In this document: piece by piece, positions 26,099-35,460 of the stretch
How positions within the stretch are numbered: position 1 is the first letter of the stretch
Layout of the letters: every line of letters starts with the position of its first letter
Position numbers and translations under genes: made by a program
Notes under the pieces: model-generated
What the model saw: only the letters and a program-made list of their open reading frames with translations
Database searches by the model: none
Told to the model about the DNA's origin: nothing
NCBI GenBank assembly: GCA_015490795.1
Contig: WFXD01000036.1
Span: 1 to 42,721 of the forward strand
Source of the DNA: Gammaproteobacteria bacterium
GTDB taxonomy: Bacteria; Pseudomonadota; Gammaproteobacteria; Chromatiales; Chromatiaceae
Direction of reading: 5' to 3'
DNA length: 42,721 nt

Positions 26099-26587
26099 TC
26101 AGCTGAAGCGGCCAATCGCCGATGTTGCCCCATCCAGCAGCCTGCTCAGCTTGCTGGCCCAGCGCCCCTCCAGCTCAAAGGCATCCAGAAAATTCTTCAT
26201 GTAGAGCCCCAGCTCAGTACTGCCGCCCAGCCTCAAGCGCCGGTTAAAGAACAGGGTATCGGCATCTTCACGACGACTGGCCAGCAGCAAAAAGTCATAG
26301 ATACTCCCCTCAATGCTCAAATCGTGCGCCCGGCGGTTTAGCACAGGCTTCAGCTTGCCGTTCGCCAGGGTGATGCGATAACGCAGCCCCGCATCCCGTA
26401 CCCGCACCAGCATAATCTTCCCCTCCAGAAAATCCATCTCACCCTCGCGCAGCGCCGAGGCAAAGACACGATTCAGAAAAGTCACCAGCACAGCGCTGTG
26501 TGCAGCCATGGGAAGAAGACCCAGTGGCCAGGCCAAAGGCCGGGGCAGAGTGGGCGCGGGCGGTATTGTCGGATTGCTGGTATTCAT
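26099..26587 (-). CDS. ubiT: Anaerobic ubiquinone accessory factor UbiT (SCP2 domain)
   Basis: UbiT is the SCP2-type lipid-binding protein needed with UbiUV for anaerobic ubiquinone synthesis, probably holding the polyprenyl precursors. The 162-residue protein has a Pro-rich start (NTSNPTIPPAPTLPRPLAWP) and an SCP2 body (DFLEGKIMLVRVRDAGLRYR, TLFFNRRLRLGGSTELGLYMKN). The start is placed at ATG 26587; a TTG at 26626 in the same frame is less likely. It faces the ubiUV operon instead of lying within it. Confidence 0.93.
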   Translation of the reverse strand: MNTSNPTIPPAPTLPRPLAWPLGLLPMAAHSAVLVTFLNRVFASALREGEMDFLEGKIMLVRVRDAGLRYRITLANGKLKPVLNRRAHDLSIEGSIYDFLLLASRREDADTLFFNRRLRLGGSTELGLYMKNFLDAFELEGRWASKLSRLLDGATSAIGRFS

Positions 26588-26657
26588 AGATGCGCGATTT
26601 TGGCACAGGTTGAATGCTAATATCAATGGTTGGCGCTGTCTGGCAAATAGCCGCCCA

Positions 26658-26820
26658 AGGAGCCTGTCGGACTTAGGATGAACTGGCTGCGGAAGCGGGA
26701 GAGCGGCTCAAATATCCCCGGTTTTTCGTTGCGTAGGCCCACTATGCGCCTCAAAACCGGGAATATTTGCGCTCACTCTCCCACTCCCTCGCTACAATCC
26801 ACCTAAGTCCGACAGGCTCC
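26658..26820 (+). repeat. Family 1 palindromic element, copy R3 (complete)
   Basis: A complete copy from AGGAGCCTGTCGGACTTAGG to its complement at 26820, nearly identical to R2. It lies between the ubiT start and the menC-menE 3' end. The bases 26821-27003 carry no convincing gene; frames that cross the repeat here are not coding. Confidence 0.92.
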
Positions 26821-27003
26821 AAGGCAGGCTCCTATTTGCCGAGAGGGTTGCATATTGTGATGTTCTCATCCTTTTTCACAAAAACCATCTCAAGCGCTTT
26901 TTTGTTTTATTGCAGGCAGCTGTATGGAGATGTCATTTTGTTTGCAATAACCCCGAAGCAGTGCTGCCACCTATTGGCAATGGAGCGGTTCTGGAGGCAT
27001 ATA

Positions 27004-28956
27004 TTACTCAATCTCGCCTCTGATAATCTTGCCGCTGCCTGTGCGGTTGAATTTATCAAGAAACCTGACCTCTCGTGGCTTTTCATATTTTGCCAGAGAG
27101 GCCCATATCTCCCGTGGGAGCGGGAAGGGTTCGCCTTCAATCAATAGCACCACCTTTTCTCCAAGCAGCTCGTCGGCGACGGCTGTGATATAAAACGGTC
27201 GTGTGGTGAGATGGCCCGCCAGTTTTTGTTCGATGAGTTCAGGGAAGAGCTTTACAGCGCCGCTATTGATGACATTGTCATAGCGACCCCGCCAGCGGAA
27301 GGCTCGATGATCCAGGAGCTCCACGACATCATTGGTGACAATGGCTTCGCCGCCAAGATGATCGGCCCGGACAATCAGGCAACCCCGTCCATCCTGTGAG
27401 AAACGGACACCGGGCAAGGCACTGAAGCAGTCCGATTTATTCACGCCGTTTAAGGGCCGGATGGCTACGTGGGAGGCGGTTTCGGTCATTCCCCAGGTTT
27501 CAAAGACACGGGTTTTCAGCGTATCAACCTGTTTGATGAGTGCCGGGGTGATTTGCGCCCCACCCACAAGGAGCGTTTTTACCATTTTCAGCCGCCCCCG
27601 TGCGATGCTTTGTGACAGTTGCAGAGGTGTCATGGCGGCAAAGTCAATCGCCCCCCGGAGCTCTGCAAGCGGGTCAGATGAGGGTTCGGCCACCTTCAGA
27701 TCCAGTCCCAGATGCATTGCACGAACCAGCATCATCCTGCCTGCTGTAAATTGCGGGGGCAGGCACAGCAGTGCGCGCTCTCCCCGCTTAAGGGCAAATG
27801 CCCCGGCAGTCAGTCGGGCGGAATTTTCCATCCAGCTTTTTTTCATGACGATCCTGCGAGGTGCGCCGGTGGAGCCGGATGTCTGCAAATCCACGGTCAG
27901 TGAAGGGTGAAGCCAGTCAACCATGAAGCGGTGTATCTCTTCCCAGACTGGGCTGGAGTGGCGGGTTAGTTTCCCGCTTTTAATCTGTGTGCCTAAAGGC
28001 GAGGGCAGGTTGTTACTGAACAATTGGCCGGTGCCCAAACCCTGAAAGCCTTCAGGCGAGAGCTTTTGCACCCATTGATAGATAGCGTCCAGACCGGCAT
28101 TGGATTCGAGGGCGGAGGTCACCCACCAACCAATGCCGCGCTCTTCGGCAAGCGTGATCCAGCGCTCGGCGGCGGTAAACCCGCCGAGCAGCCCCGGCTT
28201 GAGGACGAGATATTGCGGTGCCACCCGGTCGAGCATTTCGATCTGTTTTTCAGGCGAAATCAGCGGCAGCAACTCTTCATCCAGTGCAATCGGAATCGGT
28301 GAATCCCGGCAGATACCCGCCAGCAGATCCCATTGACCGGCCGCCACTGGTTGTTCAATGGAGTGGGGCTGGAACGCCGCCAGATCTTCCAGCCGCTGTC
28401 TGACGTTTTTGCGGGTAAAAGCGCCATTCGCATCCAGCCGAAGCTCCAGCTCATCAGCACCATACTGCCGCCGGATCTGTTGCAGAATCTCCAGCTCCCT
28501 GGCGAAATCCAGGGCACCGATTTTAATCTTGATGCATCGCCAGCCGTCGCTTAGCTTTTCATCGATCTGCGCGAGCATAAAATCGGGGTCGCCCATCCAG
28601 ACCAACCCGTTAATATCCAGCGCTGTTTCAGCCCTTGCAGGGAAGTAGCAGCCCCTCCCGCCGCTCTCAAGATCAAGCTGCGCCATCTCCAGCGCAAACC
28701 GCAGGCTGGGAAAATGCGCCAGTGATTCCGGGTTATCGATATACCTATCTGGGCAGGCGCAGAGCTGCTCCAGCCTGGTTTCAATCTCATCGATATTATC
28801 AAGACCCAGCCCCGGCAACGGCGCACACTCACCCATCCCGGTTACGCCATTTCGTGTCAGAAACAGAAACCAGACATCACGATGGCGCATGGTGCCACGG
28901 GAGGTGCGTGCCGGATGCCTGAATTCAAGCCTCTGTTTTTTCCAATGTGCCTGCAG
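27004..28956 (-). CDS. menC-menE: Fused o-succinylbenzoate synthase / o-succinylbenzoate-CoA ligase (MenC-MenE)
   Basis: One frame encodes two consecutive menaquinone enzymes. The MenC half (about the first 320 residues) has the enolase-superfamily set KIKIG, RLDANGAF, IEQPV, ALDEEL and LKPGLLGGF. The MenE half has the AMP-binding loop LQTSGSTGAPRRI, the hinge strand FRWRGRYDNVINSGAVKLFP and the catalytic lysine region RTGSGKIIRGEIE. Conserved MenC residues (WKKQRLEFRHPARTSRGT) continue upstream of the first ATG (28890). The best start is therefore CTG at 28956, eight bases after AGGAG, giving about 650 residues. A start at 28890 would lose the N-terminal strand. MenE is short, like Bacteroidetes forms. 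No other men gene is in the window, so possible horizontal origin. Confidence 0.88.
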   Translation of the reverse strand: MQAHWKKQRLEFRHPARTSRGTMRHRDVWFLFLTRNGVTGMGECAPLPGLGLDNIDEIETRLEQLCACPDRYIDNPESLAHFPSLRFALEMAQLDLESGGRGCYFPARAETALDINGLVWMGDPDFMLAQIDEKLSDGWRCIKIKIGALDFARELEILQQIRRQYGADELELRLDANGAFTRKNVRQRLEDLAAFQPHSIEQPVAAGQWDLLAGICRDSPIPIALDEELLPLISPEKQIEMLDRVAPQYLVLKPGLLGGFTAAERWITLAEERGIGWWVTSALESNAGLDAIYQWVQKLSPEGFQGLGTGQLFSNNLPSPLGTQIKSGKLTRHSSPVWEEIHRFMVDWLHPSLTVDLQTSGSTGAPRRIVMKKSWMENSARLTAGAFALKRGERALLCLPPQFTAGRMMLVRAMHLGLDLKVAEPSSDPLAELRGAIDFAAMTPLQLSQSIARGRLKMVKTLLVGGAQITPALIKQVDTLKTRVFETWGMTETASHVAIRPLNGVNKSDCFSALPGVRFSQDGRGCLIVRADHLGGEAIVTNDVVELLDHRAFRWRGRYDNVINSGAVKLFPELIEQKLAGHLTTRPFYITAVADELLGEKVVLLIEGEPFPLPREIWASLAKYEKPREVRFLDKFNRTGSGKIIRGEIE

Positions 28957-29134
28957 GGGAGGACTCCTGAGTGGGGATGGGGCGAATAAAATCTGATCAT
29001 CTCAAAGCGCGTGTTGCAATCCAAGCCTACCATCAGGGTGGACTCTGCATCTGCCAATATAACCTGGACGGTGTACCAGGCTGCCCGGTAGAATCCCTCT
29101 ACGCTTTCGCCACTATCGTGTACCGGGAAATCCG

Positions 29135-29740
29135 ATGAGAAACAAGATCAAGCTGACAGGCATACTCCTCCTTTTCGGATTTTCCACCCCTGGTGTCACC
29201 GCCGATGAGGCGCGCCATAACGATGGAGCCATACCCTTCCCCCAGGAGATCAAGGCATTGATCACTCAGGAGATGCAGGCGCTGCAACAAGGCATGCATG
29301 AGATCATTTCCGCTATTGCCTCCGGCAACTGGAGCCAACTGGAAAAGAGCGGAAAGCAGATGAGGGACAGCTATATCATGAAACAGAAGCTGACAAAGGA
29401 GCAGAAAGAGGCGCTTCACGCAACCCTCCCTGAGACATTCAAACAGCTGGATCAAGCGTTTCACCGCTCCGCAGGAATGCTCTCCCAGGCTGCCGAAAGG
29501 CGTAATATGGAGCAGGTACTCTTCCACTACTCAAAAATAACCACAGCGTGTGTGAACTGCCATTCACAGCATGCAAGGCACCGTTTTCCCGCACTGGCTG
29601 CCACACCACAAGTGCAGGAGAGCATGACGATGTCAGAATGCAGCTCAATGAATCAGCTAATGGTGGCGCTGACCGGAGGCGACATCTCCAGCAAATGCGG
29701 CGGCTCTTCCGATGAGGCAAATATAGAGGAGGAGTACTGA
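29135..29740 (+). CDS. Monoheme cytochrome c, cytochrome c'/c556-like
   Basis: A 201-residue exported protein with signal peptide ending GVTA. Helical segments around residues 35-135 and one haem site CVNCHSQHARHRFP (139-152) near the end of the fourth helix fit class II (four-helix) cytochromes c. Beyond that a ~50-residue tail with three extra Met/Cys-containing stretches (SMTMSECSSMNQLM) and an acidic end is unusual. The role is probably periplasmic electron transfer or gas binding. It stands alone, 178 bp downstream of and divergent from menC-menE. Confidence 0.75.
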   Translation: MRNKIKLTGILLLFGFSTPGVTADEARHNDGAIPFPQEIKALITQEMQALQQGMHEIISAIASGNWSQLEKSGKQMRDSYIMKQKLTKEQKEALHATLPETFKQLDQAFHRSAGMLSQAAERRNMEQVLFHYSKITTACVNCHSQHARHRFPALAATPQVQESMTMSECSSMNQLMVALTGGDISSKCGGSSDEANIEEEY

Positions 29741-29825
29741 TACAGCCCCCCCGCCTTGCCGGAACATAAGCTGTATCAGAAAGCAAAAAAACCGGCTGCA
29801 CATGATGGAAGAGAGAGGCCTCACT

Positions 29826-30929
29826 ATGGATAGATGCGCATGCAATCCGGCATCACAGGTGGGTAGTGATGCCTTTCAAATCTACACCGAGGGTGATCTG
29901 TTATTCGATGCCATGCTTGCCGCCATTGGCAGTGCAAAACAGAGGGTGTGGATGGAGAGCTACATCTTTGCCGATGATGAAGTGGGCCGCCGCTTTGCTC
30001 AAGCCCTGTCTGAAAGGGCAAGCGCAGGCGTGCAGGTGCGTCTGTTGGTGGATGCGCTTGGCTCGCTGTTTCAGTTTTACCGCTCACTGGGGCCTGAACT
30101 TGAACAATCAGGCGTGCAGGTACGGCACTTTCACCGCTGGTATTGGCGTGAGCCGTTTCGTTACAACCGGCGCGATCATCGCAAGTTGCTGGTGGTGGAT
30201 GACCGGAAAGCCTTTCTGGGTGGATTCAATATTCACCGGCAGAGTTCACAGCAGTACTTTGGCCCGCTGCGCTGGCGTGATACCCACGCCGCTTTTCAAG
30301 GGGGGCTGGCCCGGCAGGCGGCTGAATTGTTTGATGCATTTTGGCGTGGTGACCGGCGTTGGCTGCCTGAAGACAACAGACAGGCCAGCAGTGTGCTGGT
30401 GCCAAACCAGAGTCGCGTCTGCCGTCGGCGGCTTGCTTGTATCTATGCCGATTTTCTTGGCAGCGCCAAAGAGCAGATCTGTCTCACAACACCCTATTTT
30501 GTGCCGGATCATCGCACACAAAAGGCATTGCTGGCAGCGGTAAGACGAGGGGTCGAGGTACGCTTGCTGGTACCGCACACCAGCGATGTGCGTCTGGCTC
30601 GCTGGGCCGCCAATGCGGTCTATGCCCGGCTACTGGATGCCGGGGTTCAAATCTTTGAATACCTGCCCAGGATGTTGCATGCCAAGGTCGCCATTGCAGA
30701 TGGCAGCTGGGCAACGCTGGGGACGGCCAACCTTGATTACCGCAGCCTGTTTCAGAACTATGAATTGAATCTGGTCAGCCGGGACCCCGGCCTCTGTCAT
30801 CAATTGCAGATGCAGTTTGAGGCTGATTTGACAGAGGCTTCCGCAGTATGCGCCACGCGCTGGCGGCAACGCCGCTGGGTGCCCCGACTGGCCGAGCTGT
30901 TGGGCTGGAGTGTTCGGCGGTGGTTATAG
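29826..30929 (+). CDS. clsB: Cardiolipin synthase B-like phospholipase D family protein
   Basis: A 367-residue protein with two HKD motifs: NRRDHRKLLVVDDRKAFLGG and MLHAKVAIADGSWATLGTANLD, each with H-X-K-X4-D and the following Gly/Asn. It fits ClsB, which joins phospholipids to make cardiolipin at the inner membrane. The start at 29826 follows GAGAGG; ATG 29802 is also in frame. It has no N-terminal membrane helix, as in ClsB. The acetate kinase gene follows after 68 bp. Confidence 0.85.
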   Translation: MDRCACNPASQVGSDAFQIYTEGDLLFDAMLAAIGSAKQRVWMESYIFADDEVGRRFAQALSERASAGVQVRLLVDALGSLFQFYRSLGPELEQSGVQVRHFHRWYWREPFRYNRRDHRKLLVVDDRKAFLGGFNIHRQSSQQYFGPLRWRDTHAAFQGGLARQAAELFDAFWRGDRRWLPEDNRQASSVLVPNQSRVCRRRLACIYADFLGSAKEQICLTTPYFVPDHRTQKALLAAVRRGVEVRLLVPHTSDVRLARWAANAVYARLLDAGVQIFEYLPRMLHAKVAIADGSWATLGTANLDYRSLFQNYELNLVSRDPGLCHQLQMQFEADLTEASAVCATRWRQRRWVPRLAELLGWSVRRWL

Positions 30930-30997
30930 CCCCCGCGCCTGGAAAGGCCGTGACCAAATATATTACTGCTCTGCGGCGCAAACCAAGGGATGTTTAA

Positions 30998-32110
30998 GTG
31001 TCGCTTTTGACCATCAACGCGGGTAGCTCCTCTCTGCGCTTGAGTCTGTTCAAACAGACCCGTAACGGTTTGGTGCAACTGGCCAAGGTGCGCCACGACG
31101 GCATCGACAGGCATGAAGCATCGTTGCTGGACGAGTTCATCTCTTTGGTTGATGCCTCTGAGATCACGCTGGTCGTGCATCGGGTGGTTCACGGTGGCAG
31201 GCGGCTCACCACGCCACGTCTAATCAACGCCAGGGTGGAGACTGAGATCGAACGACTGATACCGCTGGCGCCACTGCATAACCCATCTGCCCTGGCCTGG
31301 ATTCGACTGGCCCGCCAGCTGCTGGGCGAACAGGTACCCCAGGCAGCGGTATTCGACACGGCGTTCTACCGATCATTACCAGAGGTCGCAGCCACTTATG
31401 CCCTGCCACGTAAACTATGCCAGGACTACGGCATTCACCGCTATGGATTTCACGGTATCGCCCATCGCGCCATCTGGAATCGTTGGCGGGAGATCAGGCC
31501 AGGGGTTCCGCATGGTGGCCGGATTATCTCTCTGCAGCTTGGGGCTGGCTGCTCCATCACGGCAATCGACCAGGGCACGCCTGTGGACACCTCCATGGGC
31601 TTCTCCCCGCTGGAAGGCCTGGTGATGGCGACCCGTTCGGGTGATCTCGACCCCACCCTCATCACCTATCTGCAACGACAGGCCGGGCTGGGCACAGAGG
31701 AGATAGAGCAGATATTGAACAGACAGAGCGGACTCCTCGGCCTGTCGGGCAATAGCAGTGACATGCGGGCTGTGCTGGATTCCGACACCCCGGACGCGCG
31801 GTTGGCGGTCGATCTCTATTGCTACCGGGTTCGTAAATATATCGGCGCCTACCTGGCCGTGCTTGGGGGTGCCGATGCCATCCTGTTTGGCGGCGGCGTG
31901 GGGGAGAACAGCCCACAGGTAAGGGCAAAAATCCTGCAAGGCATGGAGTGGCTGGGGGTGGAGCTGGATACGCTTCACAATAATGACAGCGTGGGAAAAG
32001 AGGCCTGCATCAGCACGGCAAAGAGCAGCATCGAAGCGTGGGTGATCACCGTGGATGAAGCCAGCGTTATGGCACACGAAGCGCTGGATAGCATGTCGAA
32101 TGATCATTGA
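30998..32110 (+). CDS. ackA: Acetate kinase
   Basis: Acetate kinase interconverts acetyl phosphate plus ADP and acetate plus ATP. The 370-residue protein begins LLTINAGSSSLRLSLF and has VHRVVHGG, AVFDTAFYRSLP, HRYGFHGIAH, LQLGAGCSITA and FGGGVGENSPQVR. It is about 30 residues shorter than the usual 400. The start is GTG at 30998 behind AAGGGA. No phosphotransacetylase or phosphoketolase gene is near. It overlaps the next gene by 11 bp, so the two are coupled. Confidence 0.92.
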   Translation: MSLLTINAGSSSLRLSLFKQTRNGLVQLAKVRHDGIDRHEASLLDEFISLVDASEITLVVHRVVHGGRRLTTPRLINARVETEIERLIPLAPLHNPSALAWIRLARQLLGEQVPQAAVFDTAFYRSLPEVAATYALPRKLCQDYGIHRYGFHGIAHRAIWNRWREIRPGVPHGGRIISLQLGAGCSITAIDQGTPVDTSMGFSPLEGLVMATRSGDLDPTLITYLQRQAGLGTEEIEQILNRQSGLLGLSGNSSDMRAVLDSDTPDARLAVDLYCYRVRKYIGAYLAVLGGADAILFGGGVGENSPQVRAKILQGMEWLGVELDTLHNNDSVGKEACISTAKSSIEAWVITVDEASVMAHEALDSMSNDH

Positions 32111-33311
32111 AAACGCCCTGTTGCTTGCCGTCGCCATCATTATTGTTGCCGTGCTGTTTCAACCGCGCCTGAGGCAGTCGCGTGACTGGCGGGCAACAGT
32201 TACCCCGCTGGCATCGATCATTGGCAGCGGTTTTTTGGTGGCGGCACCGCTGCTGGCCCATGCAGTTAACAGCTGGGCATTACTGGCAATGGCGGGGATC
32301 GTACTGGTGGCCTATGGCATTGGCGAGGTCATTCGCTACAACATCCGTTATGCCGAACCCATTTTGAACCGGGGCCAGGGACCCCATTCACTGCTGGTTA
32401 TTGAACACCTCTCTGCGCTGGTGCTGGGGCTTGCCTACGTCATCTCGGTGGCATTTTATCTGCGCCTGCTGGCTTCATTTGTGTTGCATGCCATGGAGGT
32501 GGAGAGCAACCTTCTGGCCAATATGATCACCACGGGGATACTTCTCTTTATTGCACTGACGGGGCGCTGGTGCGGGCTGGGCGGCCTGGAAAGACTGGAG
32601 GAGTCAGCAGTCAACATCAAGCTGGCAATCATTGCCGCACTGCTGGTTGGGCTGGCATGGTTTGATATGAACTGGCTGGCACAGGCCGGGGGCGAAATCA
32701 GCTATCGACCCGTGGAGGATTGGCCCTATGCGCTACGGCTGCTGGCGGGCATCCTGCTGATCGTTCAGGGCTTCGAGACCTCTCGCTATCTGGGTTCAGA
32801 CTATGATGCCGAGACACGCATCCGCACCATGCGTTATGCGCAGATCCTGTCGGGTGCAATCTACCTGCTGTTCATTGGCCTGTCACTGCCGCTACTGGGG
32901 GAGCTTCATGAGTCACGCGACGAGACGGCCATCATCACGCTTTCCGCCATGGTGGCTGCCATACTGCCCGCCATGTTGATTGTGGCAGCGGTGATGAGCC
33001 AGTTCAGCGCGGCCGTCGCTGATACTGCCGGTTCCGGGGGGTTGCTATCCGAAGTCAGCCGTCGCCGCCTGACCCCCGGCACTGGCTATATCCTGGTGGC
33101 CGTGGTGGCGATTGTTCTGGTCTGGTCGGCCAGCATCTTTGAAATCATCACCATCGCCTCGCGTGCCTTTGCACTCTATTACCTGTTGCAGTGCATAGTG
33201 GCATTGATTGTCTCCCGTGGGCGCAGAGATCTCCTGCGGCATGCCGGGTTTGTAGTGATTGCCAGCCTGTTGCTGCTGGTAGTGCTGTTTGCGATACCCG
33301 ATGGTGGGTAG
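32100..33311 (+). CDS. Polytopic membrane protein, permease-like
   Basis: A 403-residue protein with about eleven hydrophobic helices. The first (MIIENALLLAVAIIIVAVLF) is followed by SIIGSGFLVAAPLLAH, a glycine-rich helix break reminiscent of APC-superfamily transporters, and by ILLIVQGFETSRYLGSDYD. No closer family is recognised. The start ATG overlaps the end of ackA, so import or export of a small acid or amino acid tied to acetate metabolism is possible but unproven. Confidence 0.7.
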   Translation: MIIENALLLAVAIIIVAVLFQPRLRQSRDWRATVTPLASIIGSGFLVAAPLLAHAVNSWALLAMAGIVLVAYGIGEVIRYNIRYAEPILNRGQGPHSLLVIEHLSALVLGLAYVISVAFYLRLLASFVLHAMEVESNLLANMITTGILLFIALTGRWCGLGGLERLEESAVNIKLAIIAALLVGLAWFDMNWLAQAGGEISYRPVEDWPYALRLLAGILLIVQGFETSRYLGSDYDAETRIRTMRYAQILSGAIYLLFIGLSLPLLGELHESRDETAIITLSAMVAAILPAMLIVAAVMSQFSAAVADTAGSGGLLSEVSRRRLTPGTGYILVAVVAIVLVWSASIFEIITIASRAFALYYLLQCIVALIVSRGRRDLLRHAGFVVIASLLLLVVLFAIPDGG

Positions 33312-33365
33312 AAACCTGAGGGGCCTGTCAGAAAACAAGCTGATCATCTCTACCCCCATCCCAAC

Positions 33366-33386
33366 CTTTCCCCTTAAAGGGGGAAG
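33366..33386. terminator. Hairpin between convergent genes
   Basis: The bases CTTTCCCCTTAAAGGGGGAA, inside a C-rich context (CCCCCATCCCAACC), form a stem between the permease-like gene and the convergent DUF5658-like gene. It may terminate either transcript. Similar C-rich stems are common dispersed sequences in proteobacteria. Confidence 0.45.
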
Positions 33387-33430
33387 AGGCATGATGCTCC
33401 ACTCAATATGGCATGGGTCCAATCTGTCTC

Positions 33431-33880
33431 TTATGCCAGTGAGCGAAACATGCTCCATTGATAAAGGATCAGCGCAGCATAGCACAGTAGCGTGCCATAC
33501 AGGATAGAGCGCACCCTGATACCCATACCGATTTTGGCATTGTGATATGCCATCAGCATAATCATGCCAAGGCCAGTCAGCATCAGCTTGCAGACGATAA
33601 ACAGCTGGTGATCCTGCTGAATCAGCAGATCCATCAGCGGATTGATCTCCTCGGCTCCTCTTTGCAACAGATGCAGGGTATTGATTGCATCCATAAGGCA
33701 GAGCAACATGATCGACACAGCAATCGCCATGAACCGCTTTGGGTAGAGATCTGAGTGCTCCGCCACTGCATCCCCGCCGCTCTCTCTGCGTGACGCACGG
33801 CGCCTGCCCAGCAGCCGGTAGTGGCTAAAGGGGGATATATCCTGGGTACGCCGATCTGCAATGCGCCGGTTTTGCTGCAT
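33431..33880 (-). CDS. DUF5658-like membrane protein
   Basis: About 149 residues from ATG 33880 (an upstream ATG at 33943 adds 21). An arginine-rich cytoplasmic start (NRRIADRRTQ, LLGRRRASRRE) is followed by three membrane helices (~51-69, 91-110, 120-142). The LLCLMDAINTLHLLQRGAEEINPLMDLLI pattern, with Asp in the first helix and an E-x-NPLM turn, marks DUF5658. Function unknown. It is a single gene; 33881-34239 upstream of it and of coaBC holds no gene and probably two divergent promoters. Confidence 0.7.
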   Translation of the reverse strand: MQQNRRIADRRTQDISPFSHYRLLGRRRASRRESGGDAVAEHSDLYPKRFMAIAVSIMLLCLMDAINTLHLLQRGAEEINPLMDLLIQQDHQLFIVCKLMLTGLGMIMLMAYHNAKIGMGIRVRSILYGTLLCYAALILYQWSMFRSLA

Positions 33881-34239
33881 ATTTCTATTAACCTGTCTCA
33901 GGAGACCACACCGCCTGCGGCGTGGTGCATCCAATATAGTCAACAGAAACCACTTCGGTCAAATTCAACAGGCAATGCAGGGAAATAGGTTCCTGCCGGC
34001 TGGCTGCATTTGATTCATCCAGTAGTGCGGTCAGTCATCAGGGTTGAATAGTTGGCCAATACTGCGATAATGCGCCTCGTAAGCAACTCATTTCCCGATC
34101 TTTTTTGGTTTTTGTATGCAAGCAGGCTTTACTGCCAGAGAGGGCAGGGGCTCTCATTTATTAGCTGCAATGGCTAATGGATTTGCTTGATTGCTGCATT
34201 TTGCAACGGCCTTGTCTAATGAACTGTTTTTAGGATCAG

Positions 34240-35460
34240 ATGCTTGAATTGAAAGGAAAGCGCATCCTGCTGGGGATAACCGGCGGCATTGCTGCATATA
34301 AAGCAGCAGAGCTGGTGCGTCTGCTGCGCAGATCCAGTGCAGAGGTTCAGGTCGTTATGACCCGGACAGCGGCCGCATTCATCACCCCACTCACACTTCA
34401 GACACTGTCCGGGCGGACAGTGCGGCAGGATCTTTTTGACCTCAATGACGAAGCCACCATTGGCCACATAGATCTGGCGCGTTGGGCTGACCTGATCCTG
34501 ATTGCACCCGCTACCGCTGACTTTATGGCTCGCCTGGCACACGGGCGGGCCAACGACCTGCTCTCCACCCTCTGCCTGGCGACAACAGCCCCCATTGCAC
34601 TGGCCCCTGCCATGAACCGGCAGATGTGGCTAAACCCGGCGACACAGGCAAATGCCTCGCTATTGCAAGCACGCGGAATCACCCTGTGGGGCCCCGCTGA
34701 AGGTGAGCAGGCCTGCGGTGAAACAGGGCCCGGGCGAATGCTGGAGCCAGCAGAGCTGTTGTCACAAGCTGCAATGCAGTTCAACCCCCCGGCGCTGGCA
34801 GGCCAATCTGTGCTGCTCACAGCTGGGCCGACACAGGAGCCCATCGACCCGGTGCGTTTTATTGGCAACCGCAGCTCCGGCAAAATGGGCTTTGCCCTGG
34901 CGCAGGCCTTTGTCAAGGCGGGCGCCCAGGTTCAGCTGATTGCAGGCCCGGTAACCTTGGCAACACCCAGAGGTGTGAGCCGGATCGATGTTGGCACCGC
35001 ACTCGAGATGCAGCAGCAGGTTACAGCGCATATCAGCAGGTGTGACATCTTTGTTGCCTGCGCCGCCGTTGCCGACTACCGGCCTGAAACCGCTGCCACG
35101 CAGAAGATCAAAAAACGCTCTGAACAGCTGGAGCTAACGCTGATCAAAAACCCTGACATTCTGGCAGAGGCAGCCGCCAGAGCCGTGCCCCCCTTTACCG
35201 TTGGTTTTGCCGCTGAAACGGAGCAGCTTATCGGACATGCGCAGAAGAAGCGCCAGTTAAAGAGAGTGGATATGATTGCCGCCAACCTGGTAGGTGCCGA
35301 ACAAGGCGGTTTCGAGCGAGATGAAAATGCCTTGACCGTACTCTGGGAGGGTGGGAGCAAAAACCTCCCTATGGCCGGGAAAGAAAAGCTGGCACAATCA
35401 CTGGTTGCCACGATCACTGAGCGATATCATGCAAAAAAACATACAACTAAAAATTCTTGA
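34240..35460 (+). CDS. coaBC: Bifunctional phosphopantothenoylcysteine synthetase/decarboxylase
   Basis: CoaBC makes 4'-phosphopantetheine for coenzyme A. The 406-residue protein has the FMN-dependent CoaC half ([16 protein letters not shown], the active-site histidine in [15 protein letters not shown], and the cysteine in [15 protein letters not shown]159). The CoaB half has [24 protein letters not shown] and AAVADYRP. Length is standard. It starts a co-oriented run to slmA; dut begins inside its last 32 bases. Confidence 0.96.
   Translation: MLELKGKRILLGITGGIAAYKAAELVRLLRRSSAEVQVVMTRTAAAFITPLTLQTLSGRTVRQDLFDLNDEATIGHIDLARWADLILIAPATADFMARLAHGRANDLLSTLCLATTAPIALAPAMNRQMWLNPATQANASLLQARGITLWGPAEGEQACGETGPGRMLEPAELLSQAAMQFNPPALAGQSVLLTAGPTQEPIDPVRFIGNRSSGKMGFALAQAFVKAGAQVQLIAGPVTLATPRGVSRIDVGTALEMQQQVTAHISRCDIFVACAAVADYRPETAATQKIKKRSEQLELTLIKNPDILAEAAARAVPPFTVGFAAETEQLIGHAQKKRQLKRVDMIAANLVGAEQGGFERDENALTVLWEGGSKNLPMAGKEKLAQSLVATITERYHAKKHTTKNS

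Noticed and set aside
26767-27147. A 126-residue plus-strand frame at the end of R3
   Set aside because: It starts inside the repeat and overlaps the 3' end of menC-menE; no family features.
28857-29057. Alternative minus-strand frame above menC-menE starting ATGATCAGATTTTATTCG
   Set aside because: It is in another frame; the conserved MenC sequence is in the menC-menE frame without interruption up to the CTG, so no frameshift is needed.
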